Shown: positions 8,081 through 15,460 of the stretch, piece after piece
How the letters are laid out: each line of letters opens with the position of its first letter
Numbering within the stretch: position 1 is the stretch's first letter
Source of the DNA: an uncultured Lachnospiraceae bacterium
GTDB taxonomy: Bacteria > Bacillota > Clostridia > Lachnospirales > Lachnospiraceae
DNA length: 41,134 nt
Assembly: GCA_947623805.1 (NCBI GenBank)
Contig: CANQHZ010000028.1
Location: forward strand, 1-41,134
Direction of reading: 5' to 3'
The notes under the pieces: generated by a model
Told to the model about the DNA's origin: nothing
Databases searched by the model: none
What the model saw: only the letters and a program-made list of their open reading frames with translations
Translations under genes and position numbers: made by a program

Positions 8081-8602
8081 CTAAAAAGATATTTCGTCAG
8101 GGCGCATTTTGCTCATGACTGAATTGTGGTATTTTGTGTCGAGCGTCACATCTTTGTCAAACCATTCAGGAGGAATAAACGCGTTTGCCATTTCGGTATC
8201 GGGAAATTCGACCTCAGCCATAATAAGCGGCGCAAACGGTGGTTCAAAGATGTCGAGCTCTATCACAAGCTCAGGCTTTTTCAAAGGAACATAAGTATTG
8301 TCAAAACATGGGTCTTCAAGCGGGATGATATAGCGCTTTTTGGAGATAATGTTTCCGTCTGCCTTTGCGAGCAGATGCTCATATGAGCTTTTGTCAAGCG
8401 GAAGATTATACTCCTTTCGTGCCATAAGTCCACTCCCCTTGTAAGTCATATAATATCTGTCGCCTGATTTTCGCACCCTCACCACGGGCGAAGTGCACAA
8501 ATATGCCTGCTGGATTTCCTTGCACTGATATTTGTCAAGCTTATCAGGCAGGCGTTTCAGCGTATATTTTTTTTCGATTTCCATATTTTTTTCATTTTCC
8601 AT
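8081..8602 (-). CDS. CYTH domain protein (triphosphate tunnel metalloenzyme family)
   Basis: 173 residues from the ATG at 8602, which has GGAG 11 bases upstream. An in-frame ATG at 8611 is only 2 bases from the same site, and one at 8641 lies upstream of the predicted transcription start. The N-terminal MEIEKKYTLK is the acidic/basic CYTH signature (ExExK type), followed by alternating basic and acidic strands (VVRVRKSGDRYYMTYKG, LVIELDIF, MAEVEFPD) that would line the tunnel. Relatives hydrolyse triphosphates such as thiamine triphosphate or inorganic triphosphate, or make cAMP. The substrate here cannot be told. No neighbouring gene gives a clue. Confidence 0.88.
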   Translation of the reverse strand: MENEKNMEIEKKYTLKRLPDKLDKYQCKEIQQAYLCTSPVVRVRKSGDRYYMTYKGSGLMARKEYNLPLDKSSYEHLLAKADGNIISKKRYIIPLEDPCFDNTYVPLKKPELVIELDIFEPPFAPLIMAEVEFPDTEMANAFIPPEWFDKDVTLDTKYHNSVMSKMRPDEISF

Positions 8603-8636
8603 AAAAATCATCACTCCGTTTCCTGTATTTACGCCA

Positions 8637-8665
8637 AACATATCATACCAATTTTATTATGTCAA
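8637..8665 (-). promoter_or_regulatory. Candidate sigma-A promoter for the CYTH gene
   Basis: On the minus strand: TTGACA (8660-8665), 17 bases, TATGTT (8637-8642). The predicted start near 8630 supports a translation start downstream of 8641. Confidence 0.65.
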
Positions 8666-8712
8666 CATTTAACCTATATTTTTCACCCGCCAAATAAACA
8701 CTCATTAACTTG

Positions 8713-8741
8713 TTGCAATCCACTCGCAATAATGTTAAAAT
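8713..8741 (+). promoter_or_regulatory. Candidate sigma-A promoter for the DJ-1 gene and possibly the Che cluster
   Basis: TTGCAA (8713-8718), 17 bases, TAAAAT (8736-8741). It lies 38 nt upstream of the DJ-1 start codon and is divergent from the CYTH promoter. No other good promoter is seen before cheR, so it may drive the signalling cluster too. Confidence 0.65.
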
Positions 8742-8779
8742 ACAAAATATAAACCCAAACCGCAACGGAGGAAACGAAA

Positions 8780-9331
8780 ATGAAAAAAGCAGGCATCTTT
8801 TTTGCAGACGGATTTGAAGAAATAGAGGCGCTTACTGTAGTAGACTTGTTAAGGCGCGCAGGTATAGAGGCGGTATGCGTTTCAGTCGCAAACAAACCGG
8901 ACGTGACAGGCAGCCATAATATAAAAGTCGCAATGGACGCTACAATCGACGAGCTTGACTTTGACAGCCTTGACGTAATCGTATGTCCGGGCGGGATGCC
9001 GGGTACGAAAAATCTTGAAAAATGTGAGAAACTCACTCAAAAAATAAAAGAATTTTACGACAACAAAAAACTCATAGCCGCCATATGTGCAGCCCCTATG
9101 ATATTCGGACATATGGGCTTGTTAAAGGATAAGGAGGCTTGCATATACCCTGATATGGAGAACGAGCTGATTGGAGCAAAAGTAGTGTACGATAAGGTGG
9201 TCAAGACGGATAATATCATCACAAGCCGCGGAATGGGCACGGCCATACCTTTCGGACTTGAAATAATCGCATCGCTTGCTGGCAAAAGCGCGGCTGAAAG
9301 CTTAGCCAAGAAAATCGTTTACACGGATTGA
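8780..9331 (+). CDS. DJ-1/PfpI (ThiJ/YajL) family protein
   Basis: 183 residues, typical for the family. It shows the DJ-1 fold markers: acidic E15 in ADGFEEIEAL, VCPGGMPG (68-75) forming the oxyanion region, and nucleophile elbow AAICAAP with C103. Members are associated with oxidative-stress defence and have been described as glyoxalases or protein deglycases, although those activities are debated. GGAGG (8767-8771) is eight bases before the ATG. It precedes cheR by 37 nt on the same strand, so it may be co-transcribed with the chemotaxis-like genes. Confidence 0.93.
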   Translation: MKKAGIFFADGFEEIEALTVVDLLRRAGIEAVCVSVANKPDVTGSHNIKVAMDATIDELDFDSLDVIVCPGGMPGTKNLEKCEKLTQKIKEFYDNKKLIAAICAAPMIFGHMGLLKDKEACIYPDMENELIGAKVVYDKVVKTDNIITSRGMGTAIPFGLEIIASLAGKSAAESLAKKIVYTD

Positions 9332-9368
9332 GCTTTTTGACAAAACCAACTCACTGTGGAGTTTTATT

Positions 9369-10172
9369 ATGATTACAGAGCAGGAATTTGACCGCATAGT
9401 GCGCTATGTAAAACGCAAGGCGGGAATAAACCTTGTGGAAAAGCATGTGCTTGTACAAGGGCGGCTTGAAAATTACATACAGCGCAACGGCTATGCGTCA
9501 TATAACGAGTTTATGGATTTGGTGGAGCGTTTCCCCACGGGGACGGAGGCAAAGGACCTTATGAACATGCTTACCACCAATCATACATATTTCTGGCGCG
9601 AACACGAACAGTTTTTGTATCTCAAGCAGGAGGTATTTCCGTACCTACGCAAAAAGACTGAGAACACAAAGGACTGGCGCATATGGTGTGCGGCATCGTC
9701 GTCGGGAGAGGAGCCGTACACGCTGGCAATGCTGTGTATGGATTTTTTGGGATTAGAGCACCCGAGATGGGACACAAAGGTGCTTGCCACGGATATAGAC
9801 ACAAACGTGCTTGAACAGGCGATAAAAGGCATATACACAAAGGATTCAGTAGAGCAGCTCCCACATCAATATGTACGCCGTTTTTTCAGAAGAATTAATG
9901 ATATAGAGTATAAGGTGACGGACGAACTGAAAAAAGAAGTAATCTTCAGGCAGTTCAATCTGATGCACCAGCTCCCTTTCAAGAAACCGCTCCATGTAGT
10001 GTTTTTGAGAAATGTCATGATATATTTTGACGAGCCGACCAAGGAAAAGCTGCTGCATAATATATACGAAAAGATGGAGCCCGGCGGATACCTTTTTATA
10101 GGCTCTACCGAGTCGATTAGCCAGAACAACACGGAATTTCAATATGTCAAACCGGCTATATATCGTAAATAG
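9369..10172 (+). CDS. cheR: CheR protein-glutamate O-methyltransferase
   Basis: 267 residues. Uses S-adenosylmethionine to methylate glutamates on chemoreceptors. The N-terminal helical domain (ITEQEFDRIVRYVKRKAGI) leads to TNHTYFWREHEQF (70-82), typical of CheR. SAM motif WCAASSSGEEPYTLAM (106-121) and LATDIDTNVL follow. The C-terminal VVFLRNVMIYFD matches the family motif. There is no C-terminal receptor-tethering tail or TPR extension. GGAG precedes the ATG. It heads the group cheR-cheB-cheY-cheW-kinase-HD-GYP on one strand. Confidence 0.96.
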   Translation: MITEQEFDRIVRYVKRKAGINLVEKHVLVQGRLENYIQRNGYASYNEFMDLVERFPTGTEAKDLMNMLTTNHTYFWREHEQFLYLKQEVFPYLRKKTENTKDWRIWCAASSSGEEPYTLAMLCMDFLGLEHPRWDTKVLATDIDTNVLEQAIKGIYTKDSVEQLPHQYVRRFFRRINDIEYKVTDELKKEVIFRQFNLMHQLPFKKPLHVVFLRNVMIYFDEPTKEKLLHNIYEKMEPGGYLFIGSTESISQNNTEFQYVKPAIYRK

Positions 10173-10255
10173 TGCGAAAAGCATTATTCGGCGAAACAGG
10201 CAGACAAATTTAAGATAATTATAGATGACGGGGAATTTTATATAGGAGGCAGGTC

Positions 10256-11281
10256 ATGAGGGGATTGAGGCTATTGATTGTGACGGCGAGCCTTGAGCTT
10301 GGGCGTGTTCTCAAACAGATTGTCGGCAAGGATAACCAGCTTGTGATTGCCGCCGAGGCGAATAATGCCTATATTGCAAGAGACAAGATAATTGAGTGTC
10401 AGCCGGACGTAATGCTTATCACAAACGATTTGCCGAGGATGTCCGGTATCACATTTCTTAGCAGGCTTATGCCGCAGTATCCGGTTCCTACAGTGATGAT
10501 TGCGTCGCCGGCTCTTGAGGGCAAGGCGTATGAGGCAGGAGTGGCGGATTTTATCCCTTTTGACGAAAGTCGTGAAAATATAAAAAACGCGGCGGGAGAG
10601 CTAAGCAGCCAGTCGATATGCGACAGGTTGAAAAAAGCGGTTTATCCCGAGTGGGATAAGCTTGCCGTAAACAGCAAGGGAATGGCAAAGCTGAATACCA
10701 ATTCAAAGATAAGGTCAGTCATAGCGATGGGAGCCTCGACAGGCGGTACCGAGGCGCTTGCTACAGTCTTGAGCGGATTGCGAAAAGACATACCGGGAAT
10801 TGTAATAGTGCAGCATATGCCGGAGGGCTTTACGCAGATGTACGCCCAAAGGCTCAATAACGAATGTGAGATTACCGTCAAGGAGGCAAAGACAGGGGAT
10901 ACTGTCAGAAAAGGGCAGGCGCTTTTGGCGCCGGGCGATAAGCATCTTAGGCTTATAAAGGTAAATGGAGTGTACCAGGTGGAGTGCAGCGCCGGACCGA
11001 AGGTAAGCGGGCATTGTCCGTCGGTCGATGTGTTGTTTAAATCAGTGGCGAAGACGGCAGGCAGCGATGCAGTGGGAATACTTCTTACAGGAATGGGACG
11101 CGACGGGGCACAGGGACTTCTTGAAATGAGAAAAGCGGGCGCGCTTACGATAGGACAGGACGAAAAGACATGTATAGTTTACGGCATGCCAAAGGCAGCG
11201 TATGACTTAGGCGCAGTGACTTGGCAGGTGCCGCTTGAAAATATATCTCAAAAGCTTTATTATGTATTAGATAAAAAATAA
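10256..11281 (+). CDS. cheB: CheB methylesterase/amidase with degenerate receiver domain
   Basis: 341 residues. The C-terminal methylesterase domain (about 150-341) is intact: S161 in GASTGG, H187 in VQHMPEG and D283 in GMGRDGAQG form the catalytic triad. It would demethylate or deamidate receptor glutamates, opposing CheR. The N-terminal domain (1-115) aligns with a receiver but lacks its chemistry. Canonical VDD is VTA (10-11). The phosphorylated Asp of the canonical TLDVEMPRMDG motif is replaced by T56 (LITNDLPRMSG). The conserved Lys of the DFVTKP motif is F102 (DFIPFDE). Phosphorylation by a CheA-like kinase is therefore not expected. Only 16 nt separate it from the intact one-domain receiver gene downstream, which could act in trans (inference). 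Confidence 0.94.
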   Translation: MRGLRLLIVTASLELGRVLKQIVGKDNQLVIAAEANNAYIARDKIIECQPDVMLITNDLPRMSGITFLSRLMPQYPVPTVMIASPALEGKAYEAGVADFIPFDESRENIKNAAGELSSQSICDRLKKAVYPEWDKLAVNSKGMAKLNTNSKIRSVIAMGASTGGTEALATVLSGLRKDIPGIVIVQHMPEGFTQMYAQRLNNECEITVKEAKTGDTVRKGQALLAPGDKHLRLIKVNGVYQVECSAGPKVSGHCPSVDVLFKSVAKTAGSDAVGILLTGMGRDGAQGLLEMRKAGALTIGQDEKTCIVYGMPKAAYDLGAVTWQVPLENISQKLYYVLDKK

Positions 11282-11297
11282 GAGGGAGAGAAAAATT

Positions 11298-11690
11298 ATG
11301 AGAATATTGATTGCTGAGGACGATTTCGCGAGCAGAAAGGTAATCTTAAAGTTCCTTTCAGCCTATGGCGATTGTGATGTGACCGTTGACGGCATGGAGG
11401 CGATAGACGCTTTTATGATGGCTCTTGAGGAGGGCAATCCGTATGACCTTATATGCCTTGACGTCATGATGCCTATAATGGACGGTTATCAGGCGCTTAA
11501 AAACATAAGGGACATTGAGAAGGAGCAGAATGTTCCGGAGGACAAGGCGGTCAAAGTCATTATGACTACCGCGCTGAATGAGGAGAAGAATGTCAAAAAG
11601 GCATTTGAGCTTGGCTGTACCGTGTATTGCGGCAAGCCTATCGATATGGAAAAGCTGAAAAGTACACTGGAGACAATAGGACTTATTTAG
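11298..11690 (+). CDS. Single-domain response regulator (CheY-like)
   Basis: 130 residues forming one receiver domain with every active-site element: E7/D8/D9 (IAEDDF), phosphoacceptor D55 (CLDVMMPIMDG), Thr in IMTTALN and Lys in YCGKPID. There is no output domain, so it signals by protein contact. It is 16 nt after the cheB gene whose own receiver is inactive, and 59 nt before cheW. Candidate phosphodonors are the PAS kinase at 12334-13800 or a CheA encoded elsewhere. The GGGAG ribosome binding site is present. Flagellar-motor CheY is possible but not required by the sequence. Confidence 0.93.
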   Translation: MRILIAEDDFASRKVILKFLSAYGDCDVTVDGMEAIDAFMMALEEGNPYDLICLDVMMPIMDGYQALKNIRDIEKEQNVPEDKAVKVIMTTALNEEKNVKKAFELGCTVYCGKPIDMEKLKSTLETIGLI

Positions 11691-11749
11691 TGAATATAAA
11701 GCTTGCTTGAGATATAACGCCGCAAAGCGCGGCAGAATGAGAGGAAACT

Positions 11750-12280
11750 ATGGAAGAAAATATTCAGGAGTTAGAGCATGAGCTTGAACTTGAAATGCAG
11801 GGAGATGTCAGGCGGGGCAAATATATGACCTTTCCCATCGGTTCGGACGTATTCGGAGTGGAGCTCAAATATGTAAATGAAATTATACAGATGCAGCCAA
11901 TCGCGCCATTTCCGGAGGTTGAGGAATTTATCAAGGGACTTATAAACCTGAGAGGAAAGATAATACCTGTTATTGACGTGGCGGAGCGCTTTGGAAAGGA
12001 AAAGTTTGAATACAATGACCGTACCTGCATTATTGTCATCGAGGTTCAGGGCGTGGAGGTAGGGCTTATCATACCGAGTATAGCGGAGGTCGTATCAATA
12101 GACGAGGAGAATATACTTCCGCCGCCAAACATTTCACATGCGCCGTCAACCAACAAATTTATTCATGGCATTGGCAAAGTAGGCGACAGCGTAAAGCTTT
12201 TGCTCGACCCCGTAAAGATTTTGAGTGATGAATCTCTTGATTTCACAAATGAGCAGGAAAATGAGGAAGACGAGGCGTAA
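11750..12280 (+). CDS. cheW: CheW-like coupling protein
   Basis: 176 residues. A single CheW domain (about 24-165) with FPIGSDVFGVELKYVNEII, GLINLRGKIIPVIDV (the receptor/kinase contact strand, residues about 64-78), IIVIEVQGVEVGLI and VGDSVKLLLDPVKIL. It would link chemoreceptors to a histidine kinase. The N-terminus (about 1-23) and the C-terminus (DFTNEQENEEDEA) are unusually acidic extensions beyond the core fold. GAGG precedes the ATG. No cheA lies nearby; the next gene is a non-CheA histidine kinase. Confidence 0.94.
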   Translation: MEENIQELEHELELEMQGDVRRGKYMTFPIGSDVFGVELKYVNEIIQMQPIAPFPEVEEFIKGLINLRGKIIPVIDVAERFGKEKFEYNDRTCIIVIEVQGVEVGLIIPSIAEVVSIDEENILPPPNISHAPSTNKFIHGIGKVGDSVKLLLDPVKILSDESLDFTNEQENEEDEA

Positions 12281-12333
12281 TAAAGGCGGAGATTTTGTGG
12301 TTATCAGGTTATAGATGTGGCATGGGGGATTAA

Positions 12334-13800
12334 ATGTTAAAAAATCGTGAAGAACTTTTGTATTATGCTTTGAACAACAGTCAAGAATGTATTATAAGGT
12401 ATGACGGAAACGGGTGCATAGGCTTTTGTAATGAGCGACTTCTCGGGCTGACGGGATATACGCCGAGCGAGCTTGTGGGCGCTTATGTGGGAGAGCTTTT
12501 TCAGGATACGTTTGAAATCGTTGACGGTCACGTGCAGATTGCAAAGGCATATTCCCATATGGAAATCATAGAGACTGATATATATAGAAAAAACAAGACC
12601 TGTTTCCCCGTAGAGATGAGAATACTCGCTGAGGAGTATGATGGGAGAGAGGTTTTTATATGTACGGCGGTAGACATGACGCGCTACAAGGAAAGTCTGC
12701 GCAAGGTGGAGGAGACTACCATGCAGATGCAGGATTCCATGAAGGCAAGGGATGCGTTTGTCGCAAATGTGACGCACGAGCTGCGCACGCCGGTAAACGG
12801 CATAAAGGGACATACGGAGCTTTTGATGGAGCAGGAGACGGACTTTCAAAAAAGCAATTATCTCAAGATGATACTTGACTGCTGCAGCACGATGGAGGGC
12901 ATAATAAACAATATCCTTGACTTTTCAAAGCTTGAGGCAGGCAAATTCCAGCTTGACGAAAAGCCGTTTTCATTTTATGACTTTATGTCAAAAATGGAAA
13001 AAATGTTTAGCATGCTTACTATGCGCAAGGGACTTAGATTTATGCTGAACGTCGAGCAGGGTATTCCCGACAGACTGGTGGGCGACGAGCTGCGCCTTAC
13101 GCAGATTTTGAACAATCTCGTGTCAAACGCGGTAAAATTTACCGAGCAGGGTTATGTCGGAGTGGAGGTAAACCTGAATACTAGGATAAACGACGAAGTA
13201 GAGTTGTTTTTTATGATAGTGGATACGGGCATAGGACTTTCCACTGAGGACAAGGATAAGCTGTTTAAGAGCTTCTCGCAGGTGGACGCTTCCGTCACAC
13301 GTAAGTATGGCGGCACGGGACTGGGACTTTCCATCACCAAGGACCTCGTCAACATGATGCACGGCAAAGTCTGGGCGGATGGTGAGAAGGGCAAGGGTTC
13401 AAGCTTTTCTTTTACAGTCAGGCTCAAGCAGGAGACTTCCGCGGACGAAGCGGCAGAGCCGGCACCTGTACGCATCTGGAAACCAGCCAGCCAGATAAAC
13501 AATATTGCGGCTGAGCAGGATTTGATGTATGAGTTTGGCAGCGAGCAGAACATCAGGGCGCTTAAAAAATATTTTGAAAAATTGAATATAAGCATGGATA
13601 TGGACAATTGGCAGAAGGCGGAGAGCTTTTCTTCTATTATAAAGCAGCTTTTGGCAGGCGGTTCAAAGGAGCTGCAGCGGGCGGTATTCCGTATGGAAAT
13701 GTCAATCAGGAAATCGGATTGTGAAAAGGCGAGGGAATGCGCCCAAAAAGTAAAAGAGATGCTTGCTCAGGAGATGGAAGGGCAGGTGGATTGGCGTTGA
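12334..13800 (+). CDS. PAS-domain sensor histidine kinase (soluble)
   Basis: 488 residues with no membrane helix. PAS domain about 1-125 (YALNNSQECIIRYDGNG, NERLLGLTGYTPSELVG). HisKA follows with H148 in VTHELRTPVNGIKGH. ATPase domain N-box is ILNNLVSNAVKF (258-269), G1 is DTGIGLS (297-303) and G2 is GGTGLGLSITKDL (326-338). A tail of about 75 residues (405-478) is helical, has no conserved His and is not a normal Hpt domain, but resembles the tail of the PocR kinase at 32356-35046. It has no receiver of its own. The next gene (receiver-HD-GYP) starts inside its stop codon region, so that regulator is the most likely phosphorylation partner. The CheY-like protein is another. Confidence 0.93.
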   Translation: MLKNREELLYYALNNSQECIIRYDGNGCIGFCNERLLGLTGYTPSELVGAYVGELFQDTFEIVDGHVQIAKAYSHMEIIETDIYRKNKTCFPVEMRILAEEYDGREVFICTAVDMTRYKESLRKVEETTMQMQDSMKARDAFVANVTHELRTPVNGIKGHTELLMEQETDFQKSNYLKMILDCCSTMEGIINNILDFSKLEAGKFQLDEKPFSFYDFMSKMEKMFSMLTMRKGLRFMLNVEQGIPDRLVGDELRLTQILNNLVSNAVKFTEQGYVGVEVNLNTRINDEVELFFMIVDTGIGLSTEDKDKLFKSFSQVDASVTRKYGGTGLGLSITKDLVNMMHGKVWADGEKGKGSSFSFTVRLKQETSADEAAEPAPVRIWKPASQINNIAAEQDLMYEFGSEQNIRALKKYFEKLNISMDMDNWQKAESFSSIIKQLLAGGSKELQRAVFRMEMSIRKSDCEKARECAQKVKEMLAQEMEGQVDWR

Positions 13801-14885
13801 GCAGACTTAATTCAAACGAGAATGTAAAGATACTTGTAGTTGATGACGTTGAAGTAAATCTCATCATTCTTGAGGAAATAATAAAAAATATGGGTTATCA
13901 GCCGCTTCTTGCGCAGAATGTCAAGGAGGCGCTTAAACTTATACAGGACAGCGACGAGCTTCCGAGAGTCATTTTGTCGGATATATCGATGCCGGAGATA
14001 GACGGTTTTACTTTTTGCTCAATGCTGAAAAAAGACCCGTACACGAGGGATATTCCAGTGATTTTCATATCCGCGATGGATTCTGCGATTGATTTGAGCC
14101 AGGGATTTGCGCTGGGCGCGGTCGATTACGTGCCTAAACCGTTTGACAAGACAGAGGTCGAGATGCGTATTTCCACGCATTTAAAGCTTTACACGATGCA
14201 GAAAGACCTGGAGGAGAACAACAAACATCTCAGTGTTGTCGTGGCGCGTCAGATGGATAAGCTGCGAATAGAGCAGAAGAACATCATGACGGCGCTTGCA
14301 CGGCTTATCGAGAGCAAAGAAAACATCGGCAGCGCACACTATGAAAATATACTGTACAACAGCCGTGTGCTTGCGGAGGGCATGCAGCTTTCGCCCATGT
14401 TTGAGGATGTAATAACGGACGATTTTATAGATACGATAGAGTCAAGCGCAGGTCTTCACGATATAGGCAAAATAATGATACCCGACGAGATTTTGCTAAA
14501 AAGAGAGCCGATTTCGCCGGAGGAACGCGCTGTTATAAAGACTCACGCGGAAATCGGAGCGAAGACGCTGATTGACATATATGACGGAATCGAAAAAAAC
14601 GATTTTATAAATATGGCAATCGATATCGCGTGGGGGCATCATGAGAATTGGGACGGCACGGGATATCCGAGAGGCTTGAAGGGAGAGGAGATACCGCTTT
14701 CGGCGCGCATAGTGAAGCTTGTAGATGTGTTTGACGCTATGATTAGCAGGCGCAGATACAAGGAGCCAATACCGCTTGAACAGGTGCTTGAATACATAAG
14801 CAGCAATGCGGGGAAAGTGTTTGACCCTGATATAGTGAGAGTTTTTCTTAAGATTTACCGCAATTTCAGTGGCGTGAAAAATTGA
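13797..14885 (+). CDS. Response regulator with HD-GYP c-di-GMP phosphodiesterase output
   Basis: 362 residues from a TTG at 13797 that overlaps the kinase stop codon (TTGA). AGGTGG (13784-13789) is seven bases upstream, favouring this start over an in-frame ATG at 13737 that lies well inside the kinase gene. Receiver: D16/D17, phosphoacceptor D62 (SDISMPEIDG) and Lys in VPKPFD. A coiled-coil linker (about 130-165) leads to the HD-GYP domain: HD at 221-222 (LHDIGK), H250, HHENWDGTGYP (281-291) with the GYP triad, and VDVFDAM. HD-GYP enzymes hydrolyse c-di-GMP to pGpG or GMP. Translational coupling to the kinase suggests a cognate pair that controls c-di-GMP. Confidence 0.93.
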   Translation: MSRLNSNENVKILVVDDVEVNLIILEEIIKNMGYQPLLAQNVKEALKLIQDSDELPRVILSDISMPEIDGFTFCSMLKKDPYTRDIPVIFISAMDSAIDLSQGFALGAVDYVPKPFDKTEVEMRISTHLKLYTMQKDLEENNKHLSVVVARQMDKLRIEQKNIMTALARLIESKENIGSAHYENILYNSRVLAEGMQLSPMFEDVITDDFIDTIESSAGLHDIGKIMIPDEILLKREPISPEERAVIKTHAEIGAKTLIDIYDGIEKNDFINMAIDIAWGHHENWDGTGYPRGLKGEEIPLSARIVKLVDVFDAMISRRRYKEPIPLEQVLEYISSNAGKVFDPDIVRVFLKIYRNFSGVKN

Positions 14886-15023
14886 CAGAAAAATGGTTAT
14901 TTTATAGCAAAATATACCACTCATAAAAGAATCATCATCGTAAATAATAGGATTAAGATAAGCGGTAAAACGTTTGTCTTTGAAGATAGATATCAAAAAA
15001 TATTATTTACGGAGGTGAGACTA

Positions 15024-15227
15024 ATGGCATCGCAGAACAGATCAAACAGAGTAGAGGTTCCTGAGGCTAAGGCGGCAATGGATCGTTTTAAGACTGAGGT
15101 TGCGTCAGAGCTTGGCGTAAACTTAAAGGAAGGCTACAACGGCGACCTGACATCTAAAGAAGCCGGAAGCATCGGCGGCGAGATGGTAAGGCGTATGGTT
15201 AAGAGCTATGAGGAGTCTATTAAATAA
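15024..15227 (+). CDS. Small acid-soluble spore protein, alpha/beta type
   Basis: 67 residues. Coats and protects DNA in dormant endospores. The alpha/beta SASP signatures are present: a central germination-protease-type region FKTEVASELGVNL and the C-terminal GSIGGEMVRRMVKSYEESI. The ATG at 15024 has GGAGG (15011-15015) eight bases upstream; a GTG at 15015 overlaps that site and is rejected. Transcription by the forespore factor sigma-G is expected from the family. A CATCGTA (14936-14942) fits the CATnnTA -10, but no convincing -35 is visible. It shows that the organism can sporulate or descends from spore formers. Confidence 0.95.
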   Translation: MASQNRSNRVEVPEAKAAMDRFKTEVASELGVNLKEGYNGDLTSKEAGSIGGEMVRRMVKSYEESIK

Positions 15228-15255
15228 GTGATGGACTTCTGAAAAAGAATAAAAT

Positions 15256-15306
15256 AAAAAAGAAGCTGCGGACAATACATTATAATTGGCTGCGGCTTCT
15301 TTTTTA
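15256..15306 (+). terminator. Rho-independent terminator of the spore protein gene
   Basis: AAGAAGCTGCGGACAAT and ATTGGCTGCGGCTTCTT arms form a 17-bp stem with two G-T pairs and one mismatch, followed by TTTTTT. Confidence 0.9.
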
Positions 15307-15359
15307 ATAAAAATATTATTATTTTCAGGGAAAATAGTCTTTTTTTTTTGTGTCTGTTA

Positions 15360-15368
15360 TGTTATAAT
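15360..15368 (+). promoter_or_regulatory. Extended -10 promoter for tig-clpP-clpX
   Basis: TG-T-TATAAT at 15360-15368, a perfect -10 with the TGn extension. The region 17 bases upstream is only a T run, so recognition would depend on the extended -10. The leader to tig is about 85 nt. No CtsR heptad repeat is recognised nearby. Confidence 0.6.
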
Positions 15369-15460
15369 ATCAAAATGACTGTATACAAAAGTGATACATA
15401 GGTTTTATTTTTGTGTCAAGAATTTTCAGGTGTATCGGGAATGAGGAATGGAGGATAAAA

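Noticed and set aside
13546-13770. Hpt domain at the end of the PAS kinase
   Set aside because: The region is helical but has no conserved histidine, so it cannot accept phosphate as an Hpt does.
14936-14942. Sigma-G promoter for the spore protein gene
   Set aside because: A CATnnTA match exists, but no acceptable -35 lies 17-18 bases upstream, so it is mentioned only in the gene entry.
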